A DNA stretch of 64,000 nt, taken from contig VWZL01002565.1 in the NCBI GenBank assembly GCA_013396915.1, positions 62,001 through 126,000 on the forward strand, in the 5' to 3' direction. The notes below the pieces were generated by a model that saw only the letters and a program-made list of their open reading frames with translations, was not told the DNA's origin and did no database searches. Shown here one piece after another: positions 1 through 12,325 of the stretch (positions within the stretch are counted from its first letter, which is position 1; each line of letters opens with the position of its first letter). The position numbers were made by a program, and so were the translations under genes. The stretch is from Stercorarius parasiticus. Taxonomy: Eukaryota > Chordata > Aves > Charadriiformes > Stercorariidae.

Positions 1-1065
1 AAGCCTTGTTATACAAACTGTTTAGTGTTTTTTACGAGATTACAAGCTCAGTTGATAAAGGTTAGTTTGCTGAATAAAATATTCAAACTTCTGTATGGTA
101 CTTGGCTTCACATCACATGACTTCCTGATTTTAAAAAAGATCTGTTATAAAAGGAAGGTATCTATATTTAATGCATATACAATTGTCTCTAGTACTAGGT
201 TGTGGTAAGAAACTGTCGATGAGAAATTATTAGTCACTATGGATGGATGTTCCTGGGCTTTCATAAATGAATTTATCTCAGTCCAAGGTTGTTCACTGTC
301 TATATTGTTAGTTTAGAAGAAAATACAAATGAACAGTAAATAAAAATAGTGAAAATACCAAAATTGGTAAACTGGCAATAAATAAATAAAGTTGTAATTC
401 AGCTAAACACATTAAGGTAAGACATATTGTTTAGTCTAATTAAGTACATTTTAAAACTTTACTTTTTAACATGAAGGGGTGAAAGATTGTGTCAGAATAA
501 GCATCAGATCACACTAGTAGGATTTGAGCTGATCTAACAATTAGATGCTTATCCAAGTTGCAGTCTCCATGGACTTCGAGAAACAGCAGAGGTCTGCTTT
601 CTCCTTTACCTGTGCTCTGGAAAGTGAGGTTGGTTTCTTCCCCTGCTGCTTCCAAGAAGTATAATGGAGGAAGAATATATGGTAGAGGGTACAGCTGCCA
701 AGTTTGAGAGATGACCTTTGTACTTCCATGGCATTTGCCACCTACAACCCTGCCTTTCCTGCTCTTAGTGGCTGCAGCTAACATGGTCCTCCCAAAGTTT
801 TCACTCTAATCCTTATTTCCAGTTTGTACCTCCCTCTTTCATCCTCATAGGTGTCAAAACCTCCGTTTTAACTTCACACATAAGAAAACTTGAGTCAGTA
901 CTGCTCCCAAAGATAACCAACAGAATTTGATTACCCAGATGCAATTCAGAAATCAAACTTCATCACTGACCATGCAAGGAGAAAATTAGGACTGTTTCTG
1001 CACTGCTATATGATACTAATGAAGCTATTAATTGACTAGTTTATTAATGAAGCTATTAGTTTCCG
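1..1065. other. AT-rich non-coding DNA, no gene recognised
   Basis: No splice-bounded exon, RNA gene or recognised repeat was seen. The open frames on the minus strand between 509 and 784 are short and have no family resemblance. A 14-bp direct repeat (TAATGAAGCTATTA at 1017-1030 and 1045-1058, 28 bp apart) lies just before the CR1 fragment that follows. Confidence 0.6.
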
Positions 1066-1300
1066 ATCAAATATGAGAAAAAACTTCTTTACGGTGAGGA
1101 TGGCAGAGCACTGGAACAGGCTGCCCAGGGAGGTTGTGAAGTCCCCTTCTCTGGAGACTTTCAAGACCCGCCTGGATGCAGTCCTGAGTACTGTGCTCTA
1201 GGCAATCCTGCTTTAGCAGGGGAGTTGGACTCGATGATCTCTAGAGGTCCCTCCTGACTCTGAAAAATTCCATGATTCCATGATTCCGTGATTCCGTGAC
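1066..1300 (+). mobile_element. CR1 LINE, 3' end fragment
   Basis: The stretch reads as the last part of CR1 ORF2 and its short 3' UTR: AAAAACTTCTTTACGGTGAGG, then CACTGGAACAGGCTGCCCAGG, then GTTGGACTCGATGATCTC, and finally a degenerate octamer tail (CATGATTC / CGTGATTC repeated, about 1270-1300). This order is the usual avian CR1 3' end. The piece is 5'-truncated, as most CR1 copies are, and carries enough substitutions to be an old insertion. It cannot encode an active protein. Confidence 0.93.
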
Positions 1301-1732
1301 TGCTATGACAAGTTCTGGTGCTCAGACTTTAGAAAAGATGTCGACAATTTTAGAAGGATTTGAAAATAATTACTGGAATTGGGAAGGATGGGGAAAATGG
1401 CTCATGCAGAGAAGCTGCAAAAGCTCCATGTATTGAATTTCTTCAAGGACATGACTGCATCACAATCTACAAATGCTTAATTGAGAAACTTTGTGGTATT
1501 AGGCATAATGAGATGCAGTGGTTTGAAGGAAAAGTTAGGTAAATTAGACTAGATATAAAGGTCATTTCAGAGAGATCTTAACAGAACAGCTTCCCTAGGA
1601 AAGCAATGACTTCTCTATTGCTCTTAGTTTCAAAATTAAACTATAAAAAAAAACAAACAAAAAACTTGAAGAGAAGTTAGCAACACAGTCACTAAGTGTG
1701 TTTCTCTGGTCTGTATTACATGAAATAAATCC

Positions 1733-1769
1733 TAATAATAAATAAAAAATAATAAATAAATAAATAAAT
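1733..1769. repeat. AATA-rich simple repeat
   Basis: Interrupted run of AATAA/AATA units, ending in four clean AATA copies. Ordinary microsatellite. Confidence 0.85.
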
Positions 1770-3840
1770 CCTAACAGTCTCCTTGGTGTTAAAATCTTAG
1801 CAATTTTCTATGTACAGCCTTTGCTCTCTTTTGTATGCCTGGCACTTTTTAGCTAATGGCTAAGAACATTGAGACTGGCACTTGACAAAGTAGCTACACA
1901 TCTACAATGCATTTTCTATGGAATTTGGAAACTCAGCTGAAGAAGTTTTCCAGAAATATGCTGCTGAACTGATATGGGTATCTACTTAAGGTGAAGAAGT
2001 CTTCCTAGTTGTAATGTAGTGTCTTTAGCCAAGCTCAATGTTTATGTGTTTACGTCCTGCATATGGCCAGGAGATACACAAACCAGCCATCTTTCACAAA
2101 TGGTGCTAGATATGTGCCATATCTCTAATACCCATAGCAAATCTGACCAGCTGGCCACTCTAGACTTTTGCCCATGCTAATTTCAGAATATGAGCTTTCT
2201 TGTCTCTGGATTGCACAATATCGTATAATTGTTTGGTGTGGTCTTGATGGTCTGTAATGAAACATTTCATCCCAGAATCAGTTCCCGGAGCAAGACACTT
2301 GAATTTCTGGCTAGACACAGACCAGAGAAACAGGGTGGTTTGGATTATTTTCATTATATAGATGAAACTTCTCTTTTCTTATTTTGCATGATACTGTAAA
2401 GGGTCCGTTTAGGGTTCCTCAGAAATTTTAAAAATTATGTAAAGCAGAGACTATTTGAAAACTCTTATTCAGGGTGCATGGAGTCTCACTTAGCCTCTGG
2501 GATAGGATTTATGACCTGTTCTTTCTGTGTTTTATCCATGGCTCCCGTAGTAGTGCTTTCGGTTTCCTTTGGGATTGACACATGTGCAGGTCCTTTTTAT
2601 TCTCTAATTTAATGTATGTCTTTAGTCAAGCTGCTCCATCTATGTAGCACATCTGCATGTCATCTTTGAAGTGAGAAAAATAATAATTTCTGGCATCACA
2701 CATAGATCTGGTTTGTATAGAACTTTTTTAGGTTTCAGAAATTGTGTTGAGAGTATGAAAGCACCTAAGCTTGTAAACAGAGAATTTTGGTCTGCTTTTC
2801 TCCATTTTAAAAATCACAACCCTTTGTTTATTATTATTGATATGCTAGCCTATGCACACTTGAAATACATTTTGAGAAGAGTTTATTTCGTACTAAGAGC
2901 TCTATCAGAGATCATGCATACTCTCTTCTATTTGCCAGGTTTACCTGTTTCAAGATACAAAAGGCCATTGCATCTATTCATCTTGCTTCTGCTCATAATA
3001 CTAATCAGATATTAAATCTACACCTAGATTCTTTAATCTAAGATTAACTATAAGCATGCTTACTTTTTTACCTATGTTTTTCAGTTTTTCAGGGAGATAC
3101 ATTACTACAGAAATGAATGTTTAGCTGTCACCAGAACTGAAAAATATGTATCCTGTTCAAGAAAAGAATCACACCTACAATTCTGCTGAAAAGAACTGTT
3201 AAATAAGTGATACAAGCAATAATACACATAACAATGGGGGAAATCTGCACTAAAAAATGTAGTTTTATTTTTTTTATTGCCCATTTTTATCACTTGTTTA
3301 AATGTGAAATTACAAAGAAAACTACATAAAACTTGAAGTGCTGTCATGATCATCAAAAACATATTCTGATCTCAGTTTCTTATGAAAGTAATTATTAGCA
3401 AGCACAGTAAAAAAGGAAAGAAAGAGGAGACAAGGAAGAAAGATCATGCCATGTGGGGCCATTGGTTAAAGGAAGCACCTTATTCTTACATATAATGAAG
3501 AGAACTAGAAGACTGCAAGTAACATTATGCCAGGCTTTGGTGTTGACTCAAATTATCGAAACTCCAACTGGAATAAGGGTAATAATAAAGTGAGATGGAA
3601 ACAGAACAAGTCATGAAAACTAACCTGTATGGTTTGCAAGTGAAAGGAAAGTGTATGAACCAAAATAAAATGGGACACAATCAGAATCAATGAAAGATGA
3701 TTTTTAGGTGGGAGGTAAATGAATGGAAAGGATGTTATAGGCTGAAGGGAATGAAATAAATGTCAGTAAACAAAGTTGATAACTAACATTGTTATAGTTG
3801 CATAGGTGCTAATGTGTTAATAACAAATAGTTATAAAGGT

Positions 3841-3858
3841 ATTATAAATATTTATAAT
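3841..3858. repeat. Perfect 18-bp AT palindrome
   Basis: ATTATAAAT followed directly by its reverse complement ATTTATAAT, with no spacer. It sits in a very AT-rich context, so chance is possible. Confidence 0.8.
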
Positions 3859-4056
3859 GCTTTATTATTGTTCTGCAACTTGACTGAGACACTGAAAAGT
3901 CTTAACCTGAAGTAAGAATGCATGTGTGACTAAGAATGTATTAAAACTGCCTTGGATAACACTTGGAAAAACATCAGTAAGATATCATTTCTTAAAAGAA
4001 TGCTAATCTGCATCTGAAGAAAAACATACCCTGACAGGTCATCCACAGAATAACAT

Positions 4057-4170
4057 GTTATCTGAGAAAATATGATTCAAGTATGTCCAGCTTATCTGAG
4101 AATAGGTGGTCACACGATGAGCAGGTTATTTAAGAAAATATCCATTGATGTGTTATCCAATTAAAGAAAA
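4057..4170 (+). repeat. Degenerate 34-bp tandem repeat
   Basis: Related units begin at 4057 (GTTATCTGAGAAAATATG), 4091 (CTTATCTGAGAATAGGTG), 4125 (GTTATTTAAGAAAATATCC) and 4152 (GTTATCCAATTAAAGAAAAT). Spacings are 34, 34 and 27 bp, the last unit being interrupted. Divergence between units suggests an old array. Confidence 0.5.
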
Positions 4171-4235
4171 TAGAAAGCTATTCATTCTGGTCAAGACCAC
4201 ATAATTTAACCTTGCAAACAATAAACAAAATTTGC

Positions 4236-4306
4236 CATAACTGGTTGCACAGGTGAGGTTGCTGCTATACTGGGCATGTCAGACTGTAACAAACCTCACC
4301 CAGTTA
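4236..4306. repeat. Small imperfect inverted repeat
   Basis: CATAACTGG (4236-4244) with GGTGAGGTT (4252-4260) faces AACCTCACC (4292-4300) and CCAGTTATG (4300-4308). The arms match except for a 7-base insertion in the left arm. It could be a hairpin or a tiny MITE-like remnant; no flanking TA or other target duplication is clear. Confidence 0.5.
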
Positions 4307-5269
4307 TGAAAGCACCACTTTTCTTCAGAATCAGGTATGAAGAGCTGATCATGCTGGTACCCTGAATTGCATTGCTGCTTCTTAAGGGTTGTCATATTGT
4401 GATTGAAGGGAACAAAATCTTAGTATCTGACCTGAATTTCTGTTGGCTGTGCTTGATTTGTCTGCTTACCCACCCTTGAGACTGTCTGCTAAACTGGGCG
4501 CAAAATTTACTGGAGAATTAAACCTATCCAGCTTGCAACTGAGTTGCAAAAAAGTCCAGAACTATTTCTTAATTTTTAGCACCAATTCAGTTGGAAAAAG
4601 AAAAGAAAAGAGGAAGAGAGGTGGGGAAGGGAAGAAATAAACAAAATCTTAAAATACTAAAAAATGTTAATAGTTCAAGAACAAGACATTCAAATTTTTC
4701 AGGTGCAAGTCACAAATAAATGAAATCATTCAGCAGTTACTTTCCTCTGGGACTATTTAATTTGCTCTTGCTAAAGTCGTTTCACCTGACACACATATTT
4801 TAGATGTGAGTGAGTGAAAAAGAGAATGAGTTAATAACCTGATGACTAAGCACTTTCGCAGACTGGGAAGAAGCATATAGCATCCATGTTCTACTTTTCT
4901 GAACATAGAGTAATGTAAATCAAAAGACCCTATTTAAGAGAGAAGTTAAGCTTCAGTCCAGTCTGTGTTTCAGATTAGATAAAAAGGAGGTCTGTAGTTC
5001 TGTCCTCCCAGGAGCATAAATGAATTAATGAGCTAGAGAGTAAAAAAGAGGACCTTCTATCTCTGTTCTGTTTTTTTTGGTCTGTCCTTTAATGACTTTT
5101 ATTCTTTGTTTATGAATTCAGTTATTGGATTTGTTTTCCGTTTTATTTTGTTCTGATGCAGTTGCTTAATAAAACCTGGGGTTTTTTTTAATTATCCAAA
5201 AGGCATAAGACTTAGCATGTAGGCCTGTCAAATTTCCCAGTACTTTCCTAATCCAGCTGAGCTCCTGAG

Positions 5270-5319
5270 TGTATATATATACATATACACACACACATAT
5301 ACGCATATATATACATATC
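5270..5319. repeat. TA/CA microsatellite
   Basis: Alternating purine-pyrimidine tract: TA units, then five CA units, then TA/CATA. Short frames here in both directions (Tyr/Ile/His-rich) are products of the repeat. Confidence 0.9.
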
Positions 5320-5414
5320 AAAGGCCTAGGAGAGCTTGTAGGTAACTGCAAATTTGTGATTAAAGAGCAGCCATACTATGGTTCAGATTATTTTAATTCC
5401 TTGTTTATTCACAT

Positions 5415-5533
5415 TCCCAAAGATACACCCAACAGTTCCTTTTCTCTTCTTCCAAATGAGCAGCAAACATAGTATCCCAAAGATACACCCAACAGTTCCT
5501 TTTCTCTTCTTCCAAATGAGCAGCAAACATAGT
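5415..5533 (+). repeat. Perfect tandem duplication, period 60 bp
   Basis: Copy 1 (5415-5473) and copy 2 (5475-5533) are identical over 59 bases with a 60-bp period; the spacer base 5474 is A and the matching base after copy 2 (5534) is G. The unit starts TCCCAAAGATACACCCAACA and ends GCAGCAAACATAGT. Identity over the whole unit indicates a recent event, or an assembly artefact. A 119-codon open frame (5378-5737) spans both copies because 60 is divisible by 3; I do not regard it as a gene. Confidence 0.95.
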
Positions 5534-8379
5534 GAGAAAGCCCTAGGAAGAGCTTATGAATGTACATTGCAGAAGAACCTTTTGCCTTTCAAGTATAATG
5601 ATTCAAACCACAAACACGAAAGGCAGCCAGGAAGGCCTAAAACTGACAATAATGATGAAAGGGAGGACCTCTTTAATAGAAAATGTGGTATAATATGGTG
5701 GGGAAGAAAAAGGCTATCACTGGTATTTAGATACTGAATATGTAAACAGAGACATCTGGAGACATAAAGCCAGAGAACTGACAGTCATGGAACTGTAAAT
5801 ATTGAGAACAACCAGGAGGATCAGAAAGAAACAGTGAGATTAAGCTGTTCATTAAAGATAGGATAACAATATGCAAAATACTGTTTAAAAGAGTACAAGA
5901 AAAGGGGCATTTTTGGAGTGGTGCAAAGAGTGTTAAGGGAAAGAATAAAACTGTGCTTTATGAAAACTGGAAGAGGTGCTCAGTTCATAGTTGTGTCAAA
6001 TGTGTAATAGGGCAGCTCTTATTGCTTAAATCATTTAAAACAAGACTGAATAGCATATTCTGAAATAATATTGTATCAGGAGGAGGATGAACTAGTAGAC
6101 CATACCCTTTTAAAATTTCTCTGTCACTTCTGCACTCTATCCTAATCCATTTAATTAGTTATGAAATCATTAATCAATAGGTTCTTTTCTGTCAGCTCAA
6201 AAATGGGAACTTCTGAAACAGTTATTATAAAAATGCTATATATATAGCATTCATAAAATTTTTATTTCTGTTTTAATAGATGGTACTACACTCTTTTCTG
6301 AAGTCTTTCCCCAGATTTGTGTTCTGAACTAAAAAAGTTCTTGACATTCTTTGGGGAATAACATCACAACAGTATTACAACTATGAGAGATTGTTTGTGG
6401 ACTGTGGCCCTTGGCATTGTCTTTTTTTTTTTTCAATGAAGAAAAATATTAATTTTGAAATAAGGATCATAGATTCTGCTGTTCCTAAGACAACCAGCTA
6501 CAGCTGGTTACTGTAGGTAACCTCATGCTTGCTTTCCTTTAAGAAAGACTGGCACTAGAAAGGATATGATAGGATATATTCAGATGGCTGAACTTGTCTG
6601 TAAATTACAATATGAGAAATGACAAAATGTCTTTGAGACCATGAAGCTGCAGTGCATGTACAGGGGCTAATTTTATACAGGAATCATTTGCATTGCAAAC
6701 ACTGTTTTGGGGCAAGAAAAAGGAAGATTATTAAAGATGTGGTATAGACAGAAGGATATATACCCGTATTACTGATAGAACTGATGCTATGAAGAGAAAA
6801 AAATTGTGCAAGTGATTTATTTAATATTATTGGTCTTTGAGAGGGATATCTGAATTCCAAAGAAACCAATATTGTCTGACATATTATAAACAGACAATTT
6901 TAATAGTAAAGCACCATTAGTCCTGTGCAATCTTGATTTTAAGCTTCACATTTTGTGCTTTTGCATAACAATAGGTTCAAAATTAGCTTTTCAAAATTTT
7001 TAAGAGCAATCATTTCCTGCAATGACAATGACAACCACTACAAAGTAATCATTTTATGCCACTGACCTAATCATGAAAATAGTTTAGCAGAATACATTTA
7101 AAGAGCTAGTCTATATGATTCTGATTTAATAAATACTGATACTGATGCCTAAACCTATTCTTATTTTTATATACTAAATGAAGTCTTTAGCTTAAAAAAA
7201 TAGGTTAAATTTCAATTAATCATCTAGATAAAAACAGGTGCTCTGCTGAATATCAACTCTAAACAAATGTCCTCTTGAAAAGAAAAGACAACAAATGTTT
7301 TTATACCTGTGGCATGAATTTATGTGTAGTTTGCATAACAGAATTCTTAAACAATTATCTTTTTTACCCTTCATTTTAATCAGAATGTTTTATTGTCACA
7401 GATTTCAAGCAGCATAACAATTAAGAAATGTATTAAAAGTAGAAAGAAGAATCTTAAGGCATTTGTTGTTTTGGGTTTTTTTCATTTTGAGAGTGGAAGC
7501 CAAATCAGCTGTTTACACTCCAAGAAGGGCCTTAGCCTGTTCTAAAAGTTATTAATGACTCTTGCTGTGGTCAAAGATCTTTTGATGTGTCCTGCTTTAA
7601 GGATTTGATGTTCACCTGCTAAATTAAGGAGGATTTGAAACCTGAGGTTTGGATTGGGAAACTGTGAAGATATTGCTAAGTGATATGTTAATTAGCTTTA
7701 CAGTTTTTGTTTATATAAGAAAGTTTTTGTGGAGTTCTTCAGATAAAGAGAAAACTTTCTGAAATACTCCTGAGAAATGACAAATTCCTGTGCAATATTG
7801 ATAGGAATGGGTATAAGAGAAGGTTGCACATTTCTTCATAACACTCACTGTCTTTGCACTGCTTTGACTGACACTGACGTCAACTCAGAAACAGTGTGTT
7901 TTCCTGTAGAAGAGACTCTCCCTTTTCAGCAGACTTTGCCAATAAAATCAAATATTAGAAGCTTTGAATCAGGGACAGAGTCAGGATTAAAATCTTGGTT
8001 CTTCAGCTACAAAGAAAATACTGCATAACAGTTTCAAATAGTCTTTCTTATAAAATGGCAACGTTAGAATTAGAGTGGGCCATCAGCTGTGTAAATCAGA
8101 CTTTCTAGAGTCAAAATGTCAGTTTACTCTCCATGAATCAATTTTAATCCTGCAATAAGTAGGCACGTTTCCAGCTGAATTTATTGAGAGTGGCAGGCCT
8201 GGTCTATGATTAGGGACATTGGTCTACATTCATTGCAACAAATATAACTGAGATGCCTAAAACAGGTTGCCGTGCAACTCAAATGCTAATAGCAAGAGAG
8301 ATGGGACTCTTCAACAGGCATTTTGTGAGGGTGCCTGCACACTCACGCTTGGCAGATAGCCTGGATAACATATAAATGA
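5534..8379. other. AT-rich non-coding DNA, nothing recognised
   Basis: No gene or named repeat was seen. The only structure noted is a perfect 20-bp palindrome at 6232-6251 centred on a TATATATA core. Confidence 0.55.
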
Positions 8380-8670
8380 GAATGTGAGCGCACATGGTGT
8401 GTATGGAGATTGAACACAGGCAAAACTGTCTGGAGGGTGTTTGTACTAAAAATGGTCACGATGGGGTGCTGGGAAGAGCCTGTACCCAGCTGTGGGATGT
8501 CAGCATGGGGCCAGCACCCAGGGACACCTCACTGCTGGGTGAAGGGGACCTTGTGAGGGGCTTCATCACACAAAGCTGGAGGGGTCACATCTCCCAGAGG
8601 ATGTGAGCAAGTGGGGAACCTGCAGTGCTGGAGAGGGCTGACAGTGACCTGGGGGCAGGGGAACTGTTGC
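8380..8670. other. GC-richer patch, unclassified
   Basis: About 290 bases clearly richer in G and C than the flanks, with several CCAG, GGGG and CTGG runs. The plus-strand frames inside (8394-8606 and 8625-8810) show no family motif. It may be an old interspersed repeat or a regulatory patch; the sequence alone does not decide. Confidence 0.35.
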
Positions 8671-9844
8671 GGGATCTTAAAATTTTCCAAGGTTTAGTAA
8701 TGGAAGGGTATTTAGAAACTTGCAGGTGCTTATTAACATTTTGTAAGTGTCTAGCATTGTGGTTTAACTGTTGTTTTACTGATATTGATCCTGAATGTAT
8801 AGCTCACTGATTGCTGGTTAATTACGTGTCGTTAATAAATCACTAAACTGCTTTGATCCTAATTTAGTTTAAACAATTTGAACTGAGCAGCTTTTCCCCA
8901 CAACACAATTCAGTGCATCTAAAACTTGAATTATCTCCTGGAGTTGTTGGAATTCCTCTCCATTAGCAATAGCGTTTGATTGTTCTAACTTAGGAGCCTT
9001 AGAAAAAAGATTGAACTATACCTGAGCTATTGTGACCCGCAACAGAATCTGAATAGCTATCAGCATTGCAGAGAATAAAGTTGCAACTCTTCATCCACAT
9101 AGTAAAGAAATTATCACAACTGGAACAGCAATCCCTCGGGCAGGGTCACCTAAATGAGGGAAACTGTGTTTTTTTAAGTCGTGTTCTGGAGCAGCGTACT
9201 GTTTCCCGACAGTAAAAGATGGTTGCTAAAAGCTCTCGAGCTTTATTGGAGTTGCTAAGCAATGATCAGAAAAAATGCTACAGCGTTCTGACAATGCTGT
9301 TTAAGTGTTTGGGTTTTTGGTTTTGTTTTGTTGGTTTTTTTTTTCTGTTTTTTTTCCCCCAGGGGTGAAGAGGGCTGCATGATCAAGTAGGAGACGTGCT
9401 AACTGATGAGCTTTTTATGGCAAAGCAAGGACTACAGACAAGTGTCAAAACGTCATGAAAGTGCTTCTATTTTACTTAGATCAAAAAAAGAAACAGAAGA
9501 ATTAGGTGGGGCATTCTCTAAAGGCACACAATAAACAAATAATTTCAATTATCTCATACAAATTAAGTAGGTCTGGTCTCAGTTAGGGCACATAGACAGG
9601 GAGAAAAAGGGTGCAAGGGCCCTACACAGAGAAAAAGATTTGTTAATTATGAAGTCTGGCAAAGGATCTTTTCTTTTAGATCATGGCAAGCAAATAGCTT
9701 TTAGAGTTTCCCCTACTGATTTTTATTTTACACTTTCATGGTGCTACACACCCATTTGGACGAATTTAGGCTACAAAACTATTTTGTGCAGTGGTCTCTT
9801 TTCTTCCTTTCGTCTGGCTATCAACATCTTCTGTAGAAAAACAA
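8671..9844. other. AT-rich non-coding DNA with a T/G tract
   Basis: No gene recognised. A T-rich tract with interspersed G (about 9306-9358) ends in CCCCCAGGGG. Tracts of this style recur across the window (17298-17356, 19942-19998, 20315-20341, 23668-23744, 35036-35066). Confidence 0.5.
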
Positions 9845-10025
9845 CAGGCGTGTTGCCCCGAGCTCTACCTGCTGTGCGCACAGCCAGCCCTCCTCCCCCT
9901 CCGCTGTCACTCCCGCTGAGGCTAACAGCAGCTGCGTGTCATCCCAGCTCCTCTTAAACTCGTTGATCCTCCTGAGAAGATCCGCCTGTCTCTGCGAACC
10001 TGTTCGCTGATTGTCTCCTACCGTA
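9845..10025. other. CpG-dense patch
   Basis: Roughly eleven CpG dinucleotides occur in about 180 bases, in a window otherwise almost free of CpG. The patch is also GC-richer, with CCTCCCCCTCCGC near 9890-9902. It could be a small CpG island, an enhancer, or a recently inserted element not yet CpG-decayed. The open frame 9640-9957 enters it and has a Pro/Ser/Ala-rich end, but nothing else supports a gene. Confidence 0.45.
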
Positions 10026-11932
10026 ACTAACTGACAACACTTAATACATCTTCTTACCTATTCCTTCTTAATATTCATGTACACTGCATATACAATATGC
10101 ACTAAGTGCAACTGGTGGCATAGCAGATGGATAGAACAAAAAGTGTATATGTTACAGGGGGGAAAAATCATGGGGGTTTTTGTCCTTTTTTTTTTCTACC
10201 CTTCTAAATAAGCAATACATCTTTTCTGTTTTGTTTCCGTTCAAAGCTCCTTGGGACCTAAACAAGACAGCACAGTTTTAGACATAGATTTCTTTGTATT
10301 TATTAAATTTTAAATAAGAACTGTAGCTTTTTATTGCTCAAATTTTTCAATAACTATTACATTTCAAGTCTGCCAGAAAGACTCACTTCTGTCTGCCAAT
10401 CAGTGTCAACAGCCAATCTCATCAATGTAACTGGACATTTATTACAGAAAATTAACTTAGGTTGTGGTAAACATTATCGATTATGACAAGTAATACTGTA
10501 TGATTACTAACTGGGTAACTTCAAACATATGGAAAATCTCATTTCTGATTTCTTTACAATGTGATTATCCAGGAGAGCAAGTCACAGTAGAACACGGTGT
10601 AGCATATAATAGGCATTGAAATATAAAATAATAATTGCTGCTCTAGTGGTACCTCAATATGTAATTACACAATACATATTTTAAGAAGTCTCAGATTGCA
10701 TATCCCCATGGCAGGTAGCTACTTCCATGGGGAGTGTTTCGTAAATGGAGGAAATTAACGGGCTGAAAGCCAAATTATGACAGAAACTGACAAAAGCAAG
10801 GGGAAAATCAGTGTGAAGGATAATACTCCAGGCTTGATTTGTTCCATTATACTTAGCCATTACAGGGAGGCTCTCAGGTCACTGAATGATTTGTTCTGCA
10901 ATACCTATAACTGTGCACAATAGGCTAAGTGAAAGGCAGTATCCATCATAACTTTGAATTGCCTTGCTTTTGTCAGTTTGTGCTGTGCCTTTAACATTAT
11001 TTAAGTATACTATGGGGAGTATTATTATTAAAGCCAGATTGGTATTGAATTACCCAACCTCCCTGCAGACCTAAAAGAACAAAAAATGCTAGGTGTGTAG
11101 TACCTATGCTTATTATCTGAAACTGAGTGCCTAATCCTGCACTTAATTTTGCTGTGTCAATTAATTAGTTTCACAGACATCAACTGCAATATTAAACGAA
11201 GGAACCTGGTCAAAGAGTATGGTATGAGGAAAATATTGAGCAGCAAAGCATGCTTTTTTTGTGAATGATTTCATCCCTGTTCCTCTTTTGCTATAATTCA
11301 AATAATTATTAAACAGATAAAATTGTTTTGTCATTCAGGACTGACGAATGATGATGCAAGGACTGGTGGATAAATGTACGCTATGAGATTGTATCTTTAG
11401 GGTGTGTGGGATGACCCTGTGACTTCAACAGCAAAAATGCACAAAATCTTGAACTAATATGGAGTCAGAAACTCTAAAATTGGGTCAATCCATTGTTTAA
11501 AAAAATGAGTGTCCAAATCCACCAGAGATACTGAATGTTGGAGCACTTTTCTGACAGTGGTTTCACAGTGGGTTTCATAGATGCATGAAGAATGCTTCCA
11601 AATGCCATTTCAGGAAAGCTGGGGACTTAAGATGGGGCGTAAACACCATAAAAAAGAGTAGATATGAAAGTAGTGCTGCTGCCTCACAGTTGAATGTCAT
11701 AACCACTGAACTATATGGTACATATAAGCTATCTCACTTCCATTGGCTCTAGACTATTCCAATTCAGAGCAGAATTTGGATTTAACATCCTGCTGGTGAT
11801 AAGGCTCTATGTAGGACATTATTGAGACCCAATATGTTGTACAAATGCCAGCAGGCAGGAGCTTTATGTGTCTGCAGGGCTAAATATCCAGCTTAGAAGG
11901 AATTTTGAGGAGCTAATTGATATTTTAATATG
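10026..11932. other. AT-rich non-coding DNA
   Basis: No gene recognised. The 11640-11830 part (TAACCACTGAACTATA and nearby) has the feel of an old amniote repeat, but I cannot name it. Confidence 0.5.
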
Positions 11933-12325
11933 CACAGAATCACAGAATGGTGAAGTTGGAAAAGACCTCTGGAGGTCATCTGGTCCAGCCCCTCTGCTCA
12001 AACCGAGCCATCTACAACAGGCTGCCCAGTTCCATGTCCAGTCAGTTTCTGAATATCTCTAGAGATGGAGACTCCACAAACTCTCTGGGCAACCTGTGCC
12101 AGTGACTGGTCACCCTCACAGTAAAGAAGTGTTTCCTGATTTTCAGGAGGAATCTCCTGTGCTTCAGTTTGTGCCCATTGCTTCTTGTCCTGTTACTGGC
12201 ATCAATGAAGGGAGCCTTGCTTCATCTTCTTGCCACCATCCTGTCCCCATAATTTGGGGTTAATCCTCCCAAGGTGCAGGATTTGCCATTTCCTTTCAGT
12301 GAACTACATGAGATTTCTGTTGGCT
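11933..12325 (-). mobile_element. CR1 LINE fragment, antisense, internally deleted
   Basis: Read on the plus strand it starts with the reverse complement of a CR1 tail (CACAGAATCACAGAATGG), then GACCTCTGGAGGTCATCTGG, CTCTGGGCAACCTGTGCCAG and CACAGTAAAGAAGTGTTTCC. All are standard antisense CR1 3' landmarks in the right order. After about 12250 the match jumps: GGTGCAGGATTTGCC and CATGAGATTTCTGTTGG correspond to ORF2 farther upstream in CR1, so the segment between is missing. Old, non-functional copy. Confidence 0.9.

Larger units (their letters stand above)
1301..5269. other. AT-rich non-coding DNA with small repeats
   Basis: No gene recognised. The interval holds an A/AATA-rich patch (1733-1769), a perfect 18-bp palindrome (3841-3858), a degenerate 34-bp tandem array (4057-4170) and a small imperfect inverted repeat (4236-4306). 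The frame at 2671-3015 (114 aa, hydrophobic) shows no family motif, no convincing splice context and no similarity I recognise. Confidence 0.55.

Noticed and set aside
11868..12062. Plus-strand 64-codon frame
   Set aside because: It runs across the edge of the antisense CR1 fragment and is a chance frame.
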